From contig JBOHFI010000024.1 of the NCBI GenBank assembly GCA_050699595.1, forward strand, positions 1 to 64,000: a DNA stretch of 64,000 bases, read 5' to 3'. This DNA is from GCA-003244245 sp050699595 (lineage in GTDB: Bacteria; Actinomycetota; Actinomycetes; Mycobacteriales; Pseudonocardiaceae). The notes under the pieces are model-generated. The model saw nothing but the letters and a program-made list of their open reading frames with translations, ran no database searches and was not told where the DNA came from. Numbering within the stretch: position 1 is the stretch's first letter; every line of letters begins with the position of its first letter. The position numbers were made by a program, and so were the translations under genes. Shown here in pieces: positions 50,786 through 59,491 of this stretch.

Positions 50786-51268
50786 ATGATGTGCGTCGAC
50801 GATGGGGGTGGGGTGGGCAGCAAAGGGACGCTGTGCCGGCGGAAGCTGGCCCGGACGCTGCGCCGGCTGCGGGAGGAGGCTGGGCTCAGTCCGGAGGAGG
50901 CGGCGCCGAAACTGGACTGGTCGGCCAGCAAGCTCGGCCGGATCGAGACCGCCGATCAGGGCGTGGACGTGCACGGCGTGCGCAGCATGCTCGACCTCTA
51001 CGACGTCGGCGGCGCACAGTGGGCCGAGATCATCGACCTGACCCGGGAGGCCCGGAAGAAGAGCGAGTGGCACGCCTATGGCCTCAGCGCCCAGGGCTAC
51101 TTCGGCTGGAGATGGACGCCACGGTGGTGCACGAATACCAGCTCGCCCACGTGCCGGGGCTGTTGCAGGTTGCGATGCGGGACTCCGAGAACCCCGCCGG
51201 TCCTGGCGTTCGCCCCGGCGCAGTGGCGGGCGTTGCTCGGCAGCATCCAGTCCGGCGAGCTGTACTGA
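50786..51268 (+). pseudogene. Collapsed XRE(Scr1)-DUF397 pair
   Basis: An XRE N-terminal domain (LARTLRRLREEAGLSPEEAAPKLDWSASKLGRIET in parts) is followed by WAEIIDLTREARKKSEWHAYGL of the DUF5753 region. The frame then shifts near 51105; the next frame carries LEMDATVVHEYQLAHVPGLLQ. Most of the sensor domain is missing, and the last codons (VLAFAPAQWRALLGSIQSGE) are the C-terminus of a DUF397 protein. A deletion has therefore joined the start of the regulator to the end of its partner. Confidence 0.7.
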
Positions 51269-51334
51269 GCGCGACGGCGCCAGCGCCCAGTACGGCCTCG
51301 ATGAACTCTCCCCAACCGGCTGCCGGAAAGGGTT

Positions 51335-51395
51335 GATCACGGTTTGTGTGCCTGAGACGACACATCCTGTCGTCTCAGGCACACAAACCGTGATC
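51335..51395 (-). terminator. 28-bp perfect hairpin downstream of gyrB
   Basis: Arm 51335-51362 pairs fully with 51368-51395 around a five-base loop. It lies 55 bases behind the gyrB stop on the minus strand and ends the origin-side operon. It also lies behind the plus-strand XRE remnant, so it can serve both directions. Confidence 0.8.
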
Positions 51396-51449
51396 TTCGG
51401 TGCTGGGGCCGCAGCATGGCCGAGCAGGCTGGGGCTGCAAGCGGCGAGG

Positions 51450-53414
51450 CTAGACGTCCAGGAAGCGGACGTCCTTGGCGTTGCGGGTGATGAAGGAGCG
51501 GCGGGACTCCACGTCCTCGCCCATCAGGACGCTGAACAGCTCGTCGGCGGTTGCCGCGTCGTCCAGGGTGACTTGGAGCAGGACCCGGTTGGTCGGGTCC
51601 ATCGTGGTCTCCCACAGCTCCTTGGCGCTCATCTCGCCCAGGCCCTTGTAGCGCTGGATCGCGTCGTCCTTGGGTAGCTTGCGGCCCTGCGCGATGCCCT
51701 CCTCGATGAGCCCGTCACGCTCCCGGTCGGAGTAGGCGTACTGCGCCTCCACCCGCGGCCATTTAATCTTGTACAGCGGGGGCTGGGCGAGGAACACATG
51801 CCCGTGCTCGACCAGCGGGCGCATGAAGCGGAACAGCAGCGTCAGCAGCAGGGTGCGGATGTGCTGCCCGTCCACATCGGCGTCGGCCATCAGCACGACC
51901 TTGTGGTACCGCAGCTTGGCCAGGTCGAACTCATCGTGGATGCCGGTGCCCAGCGCGGTGATCAGCGCCTGAACCTCGGTGTTCTTCAGCACCCGGTCCA
52001 GCCGAGCCTTCTCCACGTTGATGATCTTCCCGCGGATCGGCAGGATCGCCTGGTACAGCGAGTCCCGACCGGACTTCGCCGAGCCGCCCGCGGAGTCACC
52101 CTCCACGATGAACACCTCGCTGCGGGACGGGTCGGTGGAGCGGCAGTCGGACAGCTTGCCGGGCAGGCCACCCAGATCACCCGCCGACTTGCGGCGGACC
52201 AGCTCGCGGGCCCGCCGGGCGGCCAGCCGGGCCTGCGATGAGGAGACCGCCTTGTTGATGATCGTCTTGGCCTCGGTGGGGTTGCGCTCCAGCCAGTCGA
52301 TCAGCCATTCGTTGCAGGTGCGCTGCACGAAGGACTTGACCTCGGTGTTGCCCAGTTTGGTCTTGGTCTGGCCTTCGAACTGCGGCTCGCGGAGCTTGAC
52401 CGACACGATGGCGGCCAGGCCCTCCCGCACGTCGTCACCGGTGAGCGCGGGGTCCTTCTCCTTGAGCAGCTTCTTCTCCCGCGCGTAACGGTTGACGACG
52501 GTGGTCAGCGCGGAGCGGAAGCCCTCCTCGTGGGTGCCGCCCTCGTGGGTGTTGATCGTGTTGGCGAAGGTGTAGACCGACTCGGTGTATCCGGCGTTCC
52601 ACTGCATCGCGACTTCGATCGCCATGCTGTCGCTCGTGGCCTCGAAGGCGATCACCTTGCGATGGATGGGCTCTTTGGAGTTGTTGAGGTGTTTGACGAA
52701 GTCCTCCAGACCTCCCGGGTAGTGGAAGGTCTGTTCCTTGAGCCGAGCTGACTGCCCCCCAGCGTCCTCGGCATTCTCTTCGGAGATCCGTTCGTCGCGT
52801 AGGTAGATCGCCAGCCCCTTGTTGAGGAAGGCCATCTCCTGCAGGCGGCGCGCTACCGTCTCAGTGTTGAAGTTGGTGGTCTCCAAGATCGATGGATCAG
52901 GCCAGAAGGTCACACTCGTGCCGGTCTCGCGAGTCGGTTCACCCTTCTCCAGTGGTCCGGGGACGGCGTATTTGTAGGTCTGCCGCCACACATAGCCCTT
53001 CTGTTTGATCTCCACGTCGAGACGGGTCGACAACGCGTTGACCACAGAGACGCCCACGCCATGCAGACCACCGGATACGGCGTAGGCCTTTCCGTCGAAC
53101 TTGCCGCCGGCATGGAGAACAGTGAGTGCCACCTCGACACCCGGTCGCTTGAGCTTCGGATGGACGTCAACCGGAATACCTCGACCATTGTCGACCACCC
53201 GGAGCCCACCATCCGCCAGGATCGTGAGGCTGAACCGGTCGCAGTGTCCCGCGAGAGCCTCGTCGACCGCGTTGTCGATCAGCTCCCACACCAGTTGATG
53301 GAGACCCCGCTCCCCGGTGGAGCCGATGTACATGCCGGGACGCTTGCGGACAGCCTCGAGGCCTTCCAGCACGGTGATCGACTCGGCGTTGTACTCGCTC
53401 TTCTTCGCTACCAC
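51450..53414 (-). CDS. gyrB: DNA gyrase subunit B
   Basis: The GTG at 53414 is chosen because GAGGAG lies about ten bases upstream; an ATG-started longer frame adds 17 unlikely residues. The 654-residue protein shows the GHKL ATPase motifs VDNGRGIPVD and AYAVSGGLHGVGVSVVNALS in adjoining residues. The TOPRIM motifs EGDSAGGSAKSGRD and LMADADVDGQHIRTLLLTLLF follow, and the end is RRSFITRNAKDVRFLDV. It supplies the ATPase of gyrase. gyrA, normally next, is absent here; a collapsed XRE gene and a hairpin follow instead. Confidence 0.97.
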   Translation of the reverse strand: MVAKKSEYNAESITVLEGLEAVRKRPGMYIGSTGERGLHQLVWELIDNAVDEALAGHCDRFSLTILADGGLRVVDNGRGIPVDVHPKLKRPGVEVALTVLHAGGKFDGKAYAVSGGLHGVGVSVVNALSTRLDVEIKQKGYVWRQTYKYAVPGPLEKGEPTRETGTSVTFWPDPSILETTNFNTETVARRLQEMAFLNKGLAIYLRDERISEENAEDAGGQSARLKEQTFHYPGGLEDFVKHLNNSKEPIHRKVIAFEATSDSMAIEVAMQWNAGYTESVYTFANTINTHEGGTHEEGFRSALTTVVNRYAREKKLLKEKDPALTGDDVREGLAAIVSVKLREPQFEGQTKTKLGNTEVKSFVQRTCNEWLIDWLERNPTEAKTIINKAVSSSQARLAARRARELVRRKSAGDLGGLPGKLSDCRSTDPSRSEVFIVEGDSAGGSAKSGRDSLYQAILPIRGKIINVEKARLDRVLKNTEVQALITALGTGIHDEFDLAKLRYHKVVLMADADVDGQHIRTLLLTLLFRFMRPLVEHGHVFLAQPPLYKIKWPRVEAQYAYSDRERDGLIEEGIAQGRKLPKDDAIQRYKGLGEMSAKELWETTMDPTNRVLLQVTLDDAATADELFSVLMGEDVESRRSFITRNAKDVRFLDV

Positions 53415-53587
53415 GGGCTGGTGTCTCCTCGCGCTCTGTCCAACGGACGTCCCCACCAGGGCCATTCTACTGGTGGGCTACCTCAGAACATGGCCCAGGA
53501 CACCCCTGGCTCGGTCACAGGCTCCCGAATGGCGACAGCTGAGTGTCCCCCCTCTCGCCCCGGCGAGAGTTACCTGCGGCGGGCAGC

Positions 53588-54175
53588 TCAGCCGTAGGTG
53601 TCTCGGGGGCCTCGGCCGCGGACGTGGCGCGGACCGTGCACCCAGTTCGGTGCTGCTGGGCCCTGCACCCGCAACACCTTCACCACGCCCGGCCCGACGC
53701 CGGCGGTGATCCGCGCGATGAGCTGCCGTTGCAGCAAGCGTAGCTGGGTGGCCCACGCCGTGGAGCTGGCCCGCACCGTGAGCTCGCCATCCTCTAGCGA
53801 CACCGGCTCGGCGTGCTCGGCGACGTCGGCACCGACCAGCTGCGCCCAGCGGGCGAACACCACGCCCGCGGACACTCGATCCACCCAGCCGCGCTCGGCG
53901 ACCAGCCGGGACGCCAGCCGGCCCAGCGGCTGCGGGTCCCGGTCATCGGGACGCGCGCCGGACCAGCCTCGGCGCCGCCTCGGCGCCGCTCGCCGAGCCC
54001 CTGACTGCTCGCCACCGGTCTGCCGGCCCGCGGTCTGGCGACGTCCAGCGCGGGCGGACTCCAGGGCAGCGCGGGCGATGTCGACGCCTCTGCGCCCCCC
54101 AGGTGGTTCATCGAACATCGACTTGTCCACACTATCCACAGGTTTGTCCCCAGCCGTGGGGTGATCATCCGACAC
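53588..54175 (-). CDS. DUF721/DciA-like protein
   Basis: The GTG at 54175 overlaps the recF stop by 11 bases. The 195-residue protein has a basic, disordered N-terminal half (RRAAPRRRRGWSGARPDD). The DUF721 domain follows: PLGRLASRLVAERGWVDRVSAGVVFARWAQLVGADVAEHAEPVSLEDGELTVRASSTAWATQLRLL in parts. DUF721 includes DciA, the ancestral loader of the DnaB helicase. The recF-DUF721-gyrB order is standard in actinomycetes. Confidence 0.92.
   Translation of the reverse strand: MSDDHPTAGDKPVDSVDKSMFDEPPGGRRGVDIARAALESARAGRRQTAGRQTGGEQSGARRAAPRRRRGWSGARPDDRDPQPLGRLASRLVAERGWVDRVSAGVVFARWAQLVGADVAEHAEPVSLEDGELTVRASSTAWATQLRLLQRQLIARITAGVGPGVVKVLRVQGPAAPNWVHGPRHVRGRGPRDTYG
54123..54140. promoter_or_regulatory. 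Two adjacent DnaA-box-like sites inside the DUF721 gene
   Basis: TTGTCCACA (54123-54131), the consensus box of high-GC actinomycetes, is directly followed by CTATCCACA, one mismatch from TTATCCACA. They lie in the 5' coding part of the DUF721 gene and may titrate DnaA or belong to an extended origin. Confidence 0.5.
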
Positions 54176-55316
54176 GGTGCACCTCCCCGCCGTGGACGTC
54201 GAACCGCGCCCCCTGGAGTTCCTCCGGTACATCGGCCGGCACCGCCGCGGTGACCAGCACCTGCTCGGCGGCCAGCGCGACCTCGGCGAGCCGGGCCCGG
54301 CGATGGGTGTCCAGCTCGGCGAAGACGTCATCGAGCAACAGCACCGGCTCGACGCCGCCGCAGCGCAGCAACTGGTAGCTGCCCAGCCGCAGGGCCAGCG
54401 CCAGTGACCACGACTCCCCGTGGCTGGCGTAACCCTTGGCCGGCCTGCGGTCCAACCCGAGCTCCAGGTCGTCGCGGTGCGGCCCGACCAGGCAAACCCC
54501 GCGCTCGACCTCCGTCGTCCGCACCCGGGCCAGCTCCGCCAGCATCGCCGCCTCCAGCGCCTCGACATCTGCCTTGCCGTCTTCGGGCGCGACCTCCGGC
54601 AGGGCGTCACCCAGGCTGCTGCGGTACTCCAGCTGTGCTGAAGCCGTCTCCGGGGCCACCGCGCGGTAAGCCGCGACGACGTAGGGGGCCAGCTCGACGA
54701 GGAGGTCCAGCCGGGCTGCGAGCAGCTCCGCGCCGTGCCGGGCGAGGTGCCCGTCCCAGACATCCAGGGTACGCAGATCACCCGCCCCGCCGCCGGTCCG
54801 GCGTGCCGCGGCGGCGGACTTGAGCAGTGCGACGCGCTGGCGCAGCACTTTGTCGTAGTCGGCTTGCACGCCGGCCAGCCGGGGCGCGCGCAACACCAGC
54901 AGATCGTCGAGGAACCGGCGGCGCTGCGCCGGGTCACCGCGGACCAGTGCCAGGTCCTCCGGCGCGAACAGCACGCTGCGCAGCACCCCGAGCACCTCCC
55001 GTGGCCGGGGCACCGGGGAGCGGTTGAGCCTGGCCCGGTTGGCTCGCCCGGGGGAGATCTCCAGCTCCACGGTCAGCTCCCGGCCGTCGTGCACCACCGC
55101 GGTGCGCACGATGGCGCGCTGGGCGCCGTGGCGGACCAGCGGCGCGTCAGTGCTCACCCGGTGCGAACCCAGCGTGGACAGGTAACCCAGCGCCTCGACC
55201 AGGTTCGTCTTGCCCTGCCCGTTCGGGCCCACCAGCACCGAGACACCGGGGTCGAAGTCGAGCTCAGCGTGCTCCCAGGAGCGGAAATCAGTGACCGCGA
55301 GCTGCCTGACGTACAC
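54165..55316 (-). CDS. recF: DNA replication/repair protein RecF
   Basis: The GTG at 55316 begins VYVRQLAVTDFRSWEHAELDF, the usual RecF start. The Walker A is VLVGPNGQGKTNLVEAL, then YLSTLGSHR, FAPEDLALVRGDPAQRRRFLD in adjoining residues, and Walker B with signature PVLLLDDVFAELDTHRR. The ~383-residue SMC-like ATPase helps load RecA at gaps. In most actinomycetes dnaN lies immediately upstream; here a non-coding region with DnaA-box-like sequences precedes it. The longer frame to 55475 is rejected. Confidence 0.96.
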   Translation of the reverse strand: MYVRQLAVTDFRSWEHAELDFDPGVSVLVGPNGQGKTNLVEALGYLSTLGSHRVSTDAPLVRHGAQRAIVRTAVVHDGRELTVELEISPGRANRARLNRSPVPRPREVLGVLRSVLFAPEDLALVRGDPAQRRRFLDDLLVLRAPRLAGVQADYDKVLRQRVALLKSAAAARRTGGGAGDLRTLDVWDGHLARHGAELLAARLDLLVELAPYVVAAYRAVAPETASAQLEYRSSLGDALPEVAPEDGKADVEALEAAMLAELARVRTTEVERGVCLVGPHRDDLELGLDRRPAKGYASHGESWSLALALRLGSYQLLRCGGVEPVLLLDDVFAELDTHRRARLAEVALAAEQVLVTAAVPADVPEELQGARFDVHGGEVHRVG

Positions 55317-55762
55317 GCGGCTAGTGATGATGTCGTGGGCCGGATGAGGCGGAGCTGGTCTGCTGCACGTCGGGTCCTTCCGGTAGCGCGGGCCCCTACC
55401 GTAGCGGCGCCTCGAAGCTCTCGGACCGGCTGTCCTGGGCATCCACCGGCTTAGTGTCTTGAGGCTTTCCTTCAAGAGAGAACACCAGTAGCAGTAATAG
55501 GTGCTGTGGACGCTGTGGACGTCGGCCGTCTGCCCAGCTCCGCTGGTGTGGTGCGGTGTGGACTGCGCGCTGTGTCATTCGTGACGCGCCGCGCCCCTCG
55601 GTGGACAACGCCGGGGCTCCGGAGCGGGATGCACAGGGGTGCCCGGTTATCCACAGAGTTGTCCTCAGGTGTGGGTGGATCGGTTACCCGGTGTGCCACC
55701 GGCCGGCTGGGTGCGCTGCAGGCCCTGCTCGCCGCCCGCGGCGCTCCAGCGGGTCAGTTGCG
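55317..55762. other. Candidate origin region (DnaA-box cluster) upstream of recF
   Basis: No gene is present. Between 55503 and 55670 I find one perfect TTATCCACA box (55647-55655). Near-boxes are TGTGGACGC and TGTGGACGT (55505-55522), TGTGGACTG (~55556), GTGGACAAC (~55602) and TTGTCCTCA (~55659). The density of TGTGGA/TCCACA is far above that of the rest of the window. Position next to recF fits a displaced oriC, but fewer boxes are seen than in a typical actinomycete origin. Confidence 0.45.
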
Positions 55763-56146
55763 TTACACGTCTGCTGTACGGAGTGTGGCGCCGGCCGCCT
55801 GTGCCACACTCTCGATGTGTGTCCGGTCCGACGTGACGACCGCATCACCCCGACGGATCGCGCCCTCCACTACGGTCACATCCACGACATCATCGTGGCC
55901 CGAGTGTCCGGCGAGCACGCCGACTGCGCGAGCCTGATCTTCTGTCATCCACTCCACAGTGCACATCGCGAGTAGCCGGGCGACGGTTGTCTGCCGTGGA
56001 CCTCCTCGCCATGCCTGCGCGAGCACCGGCGCCGGAACGACGGGAGCCACTTCCTCGGCGAGCAGACCGGCGTGCAGTGCCCACATTCGCCGGTCGTTGC
56101 GCTCAGCGGCGATCAGCGCGCCCGTGTCGTAGGTGACGCCGGCCAT
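55763..56146 (-). CDS. VapC-like PIN-domain toxin
   Basis: The 127-residue PIN protein has the first acidic site in VTYDTGALIAAERND and the middle acidic residues in VVDVTVVEGAIRRGDAV. The final Asp lies in VVTSDRTHI. It should be an RNase that blocks translation when free. Its start directly abuts the stop of the RHH antitoxin gene, a standard VapBC layout. The pair sits in the region where dnaN is normally found. Confidence 0.88.
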   Translation of the reverse strand: MAGVTYDTGALIAAERNDRRMWALHAGLLAEEVAPVVPAPVLAQAWRGGPRQTTVARLLAMCTVEWMTEDQARAVGVLAGHSGHDDVVDVTVVEGAIRRGDAVVTSDRTHIESVAQAAGATLRTADV

Positions 56147-56419
56147 CTACGCCGATCGCTTCGTCGGATGGCGAGCGTCTGTCCGCCCCAGCAGCGCGCG
56201 GGCACGTGCTAATCCTTCGGCGAGTTCCGCTGTGGTCAACGGCCCGTTGTCGGCTTCCCATTCGGCGATCGCCCGCCGTCCCGCGTCCATTCGCAACCGG
56301 TGGGCCGCTGCGTCGGCCAGCCAACCGCTCACAGTCGTGCCCTCCGACCTGGCCGCACGCTCGATGGCATCGGCTAGCTCGGACGGCAGCGAGATCGAAC
56401 GTTTCTGCCGCTGCGCCAT
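56147..56419 (-). CDS. VapB-like ribbon-helix-helix antitoxin
   Basis: The ATG at 56419 (MAQRQKRSISLPSELADAIERAARSEG in parts) gives a 90-residue protein. It has an N-terminal CopG-like ribbon-helix-helix for DNA binding and a C-terminal toxin-binding tail (LAEGLARARALLGRTD). It precedes the PIN toxin without a gap and probably represses the operon with it. The frame extending upstream to 56521 is not family-like. Confidence 0.85.
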   Translation of the reverse strand: MAQRQKRSISLPSELADAIERAARSEGTTVSGWLADAAAHRLRMDAGRRAIAEWEADNGPLTTAELAEGLARARALLGRTDARHPTKRSA

Positions 56420-56541
56420 GCCGAACACGGTAGCACAGCAGGTAGGACACCTGGTCGTCCCGCCACGGTTCGGCGGCTCTGCCGCACCATCGTCACCCGG
56501 CGATCGCCTCGTCCTGACCACGAATGGCAGGGTGTCGACTT

Positions 56542-57618
56542 ATGGGCGACATCGACCTCGCTGGATGCGCGAAGCTTCTCGGTTGGCCGCTACCACTGGC
56601 GTGGTATCGATTGAAGGTCGGCAAGTTTGCATCGCCTGCCGGTACGAAGAACGGCCAGCCGTTCTGGCATGAGAACGACATGTACCGATGGGCAGCGCGC
56701 ACCCACCCCATACTGATCAACCGTGTCCCGATCCGCTACTGGCCCGATGCCAAGCGCCCAGCTGTGTACCGGGGCGCCCGGGAGATCGAGGACGCCGTGG
56801 TGCAGACGTGGCAGGTCGATGCGGGCACGGTATGCGTACTGTGGTCCCGCTCCACCACCAGCGCAGTGCTTGACCTGGAAATCCTCGCGACATTCGAGGA
56901 GCGCGTTGTCAAAGCTGGTCGACAGCAGAGTGACGTTATTGTGGTATCGGCCTACCCGCTGCCGGCTCCCGAGGCCAACGACGACACCCTCGATGAACAG
57001 CGTCGCCGTGCCGGCTGGTTGGAGATCCTCGACCGTACCGACCAACTGGCCGTCGAATGCGTGCGCGAGGCGTGCCGGTGGGACGGCGGTGCCGACTTCC
57101 CGTTCTCCAACCCGCAGCAGATCGACCCCACCACGGAGTACGGCGCCGAGTGGGCTGCGAGGTTGGAGCCCATTGAGCGCACCGCAGCGTTCGAGCTTAT
57201 CGACTTCGACGGTCAGTACGAGACCCTGACCGATCCGGAGACCGGTGCTCCTGTGATCCGCCAGCCAGGTGGCCGCCTCCTGGCCGCGATCCCACAACGG
57301 CTGCCCGCCTTTAGCCCACTGGCCGAGGTCATCTTGGACCTGCCGATCTGGGTACGTACCGAGGACGGGATGCTCCACCTCGCCCCCAGAGACAGTTACT
57401 ACGGGTTGAGCTGGGGTTACGGCGGTTCCGGGCCCGGGTCGTTGGCGCTGCTGATCCATCGGTTATTGGACGACATCACCGCCCGTGGCGCTGACAGCGT
57501 CAGTGGTGCGCCCGAGGGGCTGGAGGACCTGACTCAGACCGGGTGGTCGACCGGCACGGTTCTCACCCGTGCACAGCTGGAAACCGCCCGCGACGGTCGC
57601 CCCTACGCCGAAGGGTAG
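56542..57618 (+). CDS. Hypothetical protein with excisionase/MerR-like N-terminal HTH
   Basis: The start at ATG 56542 (MGDIDLAGCAKLLGWPLPL) gives 358 residues. The first ~45 residues (AKLLGWPLPLAWYRLKVG, then GQPFWHENDMYRWAA) look like a winged helix of the AlpA/MerR type used by mobile elements. The rest is a mixed alpha/beta region without a known domain (DAGTVCVLWSRSTTSAVLDLEI in parts; YYGLSWGYGGSGPGSLALLIHRLL in parts). Similar genes occur in actinomycete accessory regions. It is divergent from VapBC and converges with the RelE-like toxin. Confidence 0.6.
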   Translation: MGDIDLAGCAKLLGWPLPLAWYRLKVGKFASPAGTKNGQPFWHENDMYRWAARTHPILINRVPIRYWPDAKRPAVYRGAREIEDAVVQTWQVDAGTVCVLWSRSTTSAVLDLEILATFEERVVKAGRQQSDVIVVSAYPLPAPEANDDTLDEQRRRAGWLEILDRTDQLAVECVREACRWDGGADFPFSNPQQIDPTTEYGAEWAARLEPIERTAAFELIDFDGQYETLTDPETGAPVIRQPGGRLLAAIPQRLPAFSPLAEVILDLPIWVRTEDGMLHLAPRDSYYGLSWGYGGSGPGSLALLIHRLLDDITARGADSVSGAPEGLEDLTQTGWSTGTVLTRAQLETARDGRPYAEG

Positions 57619-57633
57619 CCCCGCCAGCGAGGG

Positions 57634-57927
57634 TCAGGCGTCGGTGAAGATGTCGTGGGTGCCGATCCGGCGCCAGATCACGTGCCGCACGCCGTCCCGG
57701 ATCGGTGCCCCGAACTCCCAGGTGGCACGGCCATCCGGCGCCCAGGTCATCTCGACCACCTTCGGCACGCCTTGGACCCGCTTGACTCGCAGCCCCGGCC
57801 GCCACCGGTTGGCATCAACGTCAGGCACGAACTCCGCACAGACGACCTTCTCGAAGTGGGCGCGCTGCTGCGGGGTTAATGCCTTGAGATCACGCCGGAA
57901 GCGCGGCGTCGTCGCGAACGTCGGCAC
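57634..57927 (-). CDS. RelE/ParE-superfamily toxin
   Basis: The 97-residue basic protein begins MPTFATTPRFRRDLKALTP and has LRVKRVQGVPKVVEMTWAPDGRATWEF in adjoining segments. It ends with VRHVIWRRIGTHDIF, a typical RelE/ParE beta-sheet core and C-terminal strand. It would cleave ribosome-bound mRNA or inhibit gyrase. It follows an AbrB-type antitoxin gene by six bases, an established combination. Confidence 0.82.
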   Translation of the reverse strand: MPTFATTPRFRRDLKALTPQQRAHFEKVVCAEFVPDVDANRWRPGLRVKRVQGVPKVVEMTWAPDGRATWEFGAPIRDGVRHVIWRRIGTHDIFTDA

Positions 57928-57933
57928 TGTCGT

Positions 57934-58230
57934 CTACTCGTTCAGCGCGGCGAACATCGCTTCGGCGTCATCGAAGACCTCGACGTCACCAGCCTTGATC
58001 TGCTCGCTCGCCTCGCGCTCGCCGGCCTGCCACTCAGGCTCCCAGAACCAGCGCTGGTCAGCGGGCACGCTGGTCATGCCGCGCAGCAGGACATCACCCG
58101 CCTCGGTGATCGTGAACTCGACCTCGTCCCCCTCGCTGACGTGCAGGGCGTCGCGGATGTCCGGTGGCAGGGTGAGCTGGGCCTTGGCGCGCACCGTCGC
58201 ACGACGCCGCGGTGCCTCCGAAGCAGCCAT
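57934..58230 (-). CDS. AbrB/SpoVT-type antitoxin
   Basis: The ATG at 58230 (MAASEAPRRRATVRAKAQLTLPPDIRDAL in parts) gives a 98-residue protein. It has the swapped-hairpin AbrB domain (QLTLPPDIRDALHVSEGDEVEFTI in parts) and an acidic C-terminus for toxin neutralisation (AGDVEVFDDAEAMFAAL). It precedes the RelE-like toxin. The longer frame to 58296 is rejected for lack of family-like residues. Confidence 0.85.
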   Translation of the reverse strand: MAASEAPRRRATVRAKAQLTLPPDIRDALHVSEGDEVEFTITEAGDVLLRGMTSVPADQRWFWEPEWQAGEREASEQIKAGDVEVFDDAEAMFAALNE

Positions 58231-58306
58231 CACCCACTCCTGTCCCGCGCTCGACGCAACTCTCCCCATGATGCATCCAACAATCCGAAAATCCAACCTA
58301 GTGAAG

Positions 58307-59491
58307 CTAGCCGGGGGTGTCGGGGGTGTCGATCCAGATCTGGTGTTTGTCGGCGCCGGGGGTGATGGTGATGCCCAGTCGGTCGCGGGTGGGGCTTCCG
58401 GCGGCCCTCCAGGCGTGATGGTGTTCTTCGAGTTCGTCCCATAGTCGCCGGGGCCCTGCTTGCACGGCGATGAGGCCGTCGTCGGCCAGCGTCTGGTAGG
58501 CCCAGGAACTGTCGCGGGCCAGGAGCCAGGTGAGCATTCCGGGGGCGCCTTCGGGTTGGAACCAGTGCATGGCGACCCCGGAGGTGCGCAGCGCGGCGAA
58601 GAGGGGGAAGTCAGCGCCGGTCAGCTCGCTTGCCGCCAGCGTCGTGGAGGTGCACTCACCGTCATCGTCAGCGCGAAGGGCGTGTTGGAGCAGGGCCAGG
58701 GTGTCTGGGGCGGGGTAGCCGCGCATGGGCATGAACGCGCCGTACTCGGGCAGGAAACGACCGGACGCTGATCCAGCGCCTCCCACGGTGAGCAGGATCA
58801 GCCCGCCGGCGTCGAATTCGGTGTAGAGGTGGGTCAAGATCTTCCCGCCAGGCTTGGTCTGCTCCGCCCAGGCCGAGGGCACCTGGGGGAAGGAGCAGGT
58901 GGCGATCACCCGGTCATACGGCGCAGCGGGCGGAAAGCCCTGGATGCCGTCCGCGACCTCCACCGTGGGTCGGTAGCCGGCGGTGACCAGTGCACGTCGG
59001 GCGCGTTCGGTCACGGCCTCGTCGACGTCGATGGTGACCACGCAGTCCTGGCCGAGCAGGTGGGCCAGCAGCGCCGCGTTGTACCCGGTGCCGGTGCCGA
59101 CCTCCAGCACGCGCATCCCCGGCCGCGCATCCAGGGCGTGAAGCATCCAGGCCATGAGCCGGGGTTGGGTACTGGAACTGCTCGGACGCCCCCGTGTGGG
59201 GCCTGCCTGGCGGATGCGATGCCACGCCGAGTCGTCCCCGTCGAGTTGGGTGACCAGGGTACGGTCGGAGTACACGGCGGCCAGCCACTCGGGATCAGTG
59301 GAGTCCACCGCCCGGTAGCCGCCTTCGTCGGCATGCAGGAAGAAGCGGGGCGTGAACAGGTGCCGGGACACCGTGCCGAACGCCTCCCGCCAGCCCGGGG
59401 AGGTGATGGCGCCCTCGTCGGCGAGAGTGTTGGCCAGGGCATGCCGCAGGTCGGCGACCCGTTGAGGGTCGTGGGCACTCAGCGTGGTCAC
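58307..59491 (-). CDS. PIMT-type methyltransferase of the second graspetide locus
   Basis: The ATG at 59491 overlaps the ATP-grasp stop (ATGA). The 394-residue enzyme has WREAFGTVSRHLFTPRFF, VYSDRTLVTQLD and the intact SAM motif VLEVGTGTGYNAALL. It then has VTIDVDEAVTERARRAL, YDRVIATCSFPQVPSAWAEQTKPGG in adjoining segments, and the C-terminal RLWDELEEHHHAW and RLGITITPGADKHQIWID. It corresponds to the O-methyltransferase that forms aspartimides in fuscimiditide-like graspetides. It is the last gene of its operon. Confidence 0.88.
   Translation of the reverse strand: MTTLSAHDPQRVADLRHALANTLADEGAITSPGWREAFGTVSRHLFTPRFFLHADEGGYRAVDSTDPEWLAAVYSDRTLVTQLDGDDSAWHRIRQAGPTRGRPSSSSTQPRLMAWMLHALDARPGMRVLEVGTGTGYNAALLAHLLGQDCVVTIDVDEAVTERARRALVTAGYRPTVEVADGIQGFPPAAPYDRVIATCSFPQVPSAWAEQTKPGGKILTHLYTEFDAGGLILLTVGGAGSASGRFLPEYGAFMPMRGYPAPDTLALLQHALRADDDGECTSTTLAASELTGADFPLFAALRTSGVAMHWFQPEGAPGMLTWLLARDSSWAYQTLADDGLIAVQAGPRRLWDELEEHHHAWRAAGSPTRDRLGITITPGADKHQIWIDTPDTPG

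Noticed and set aside
53588..54937. 449-codon frame extending DUF721 upstream
   Set aside because: The extension is recF DNA in another frame with Cys/Trp-rich nonsense; the GTG at 54175 starts the DUF721-like sequence.
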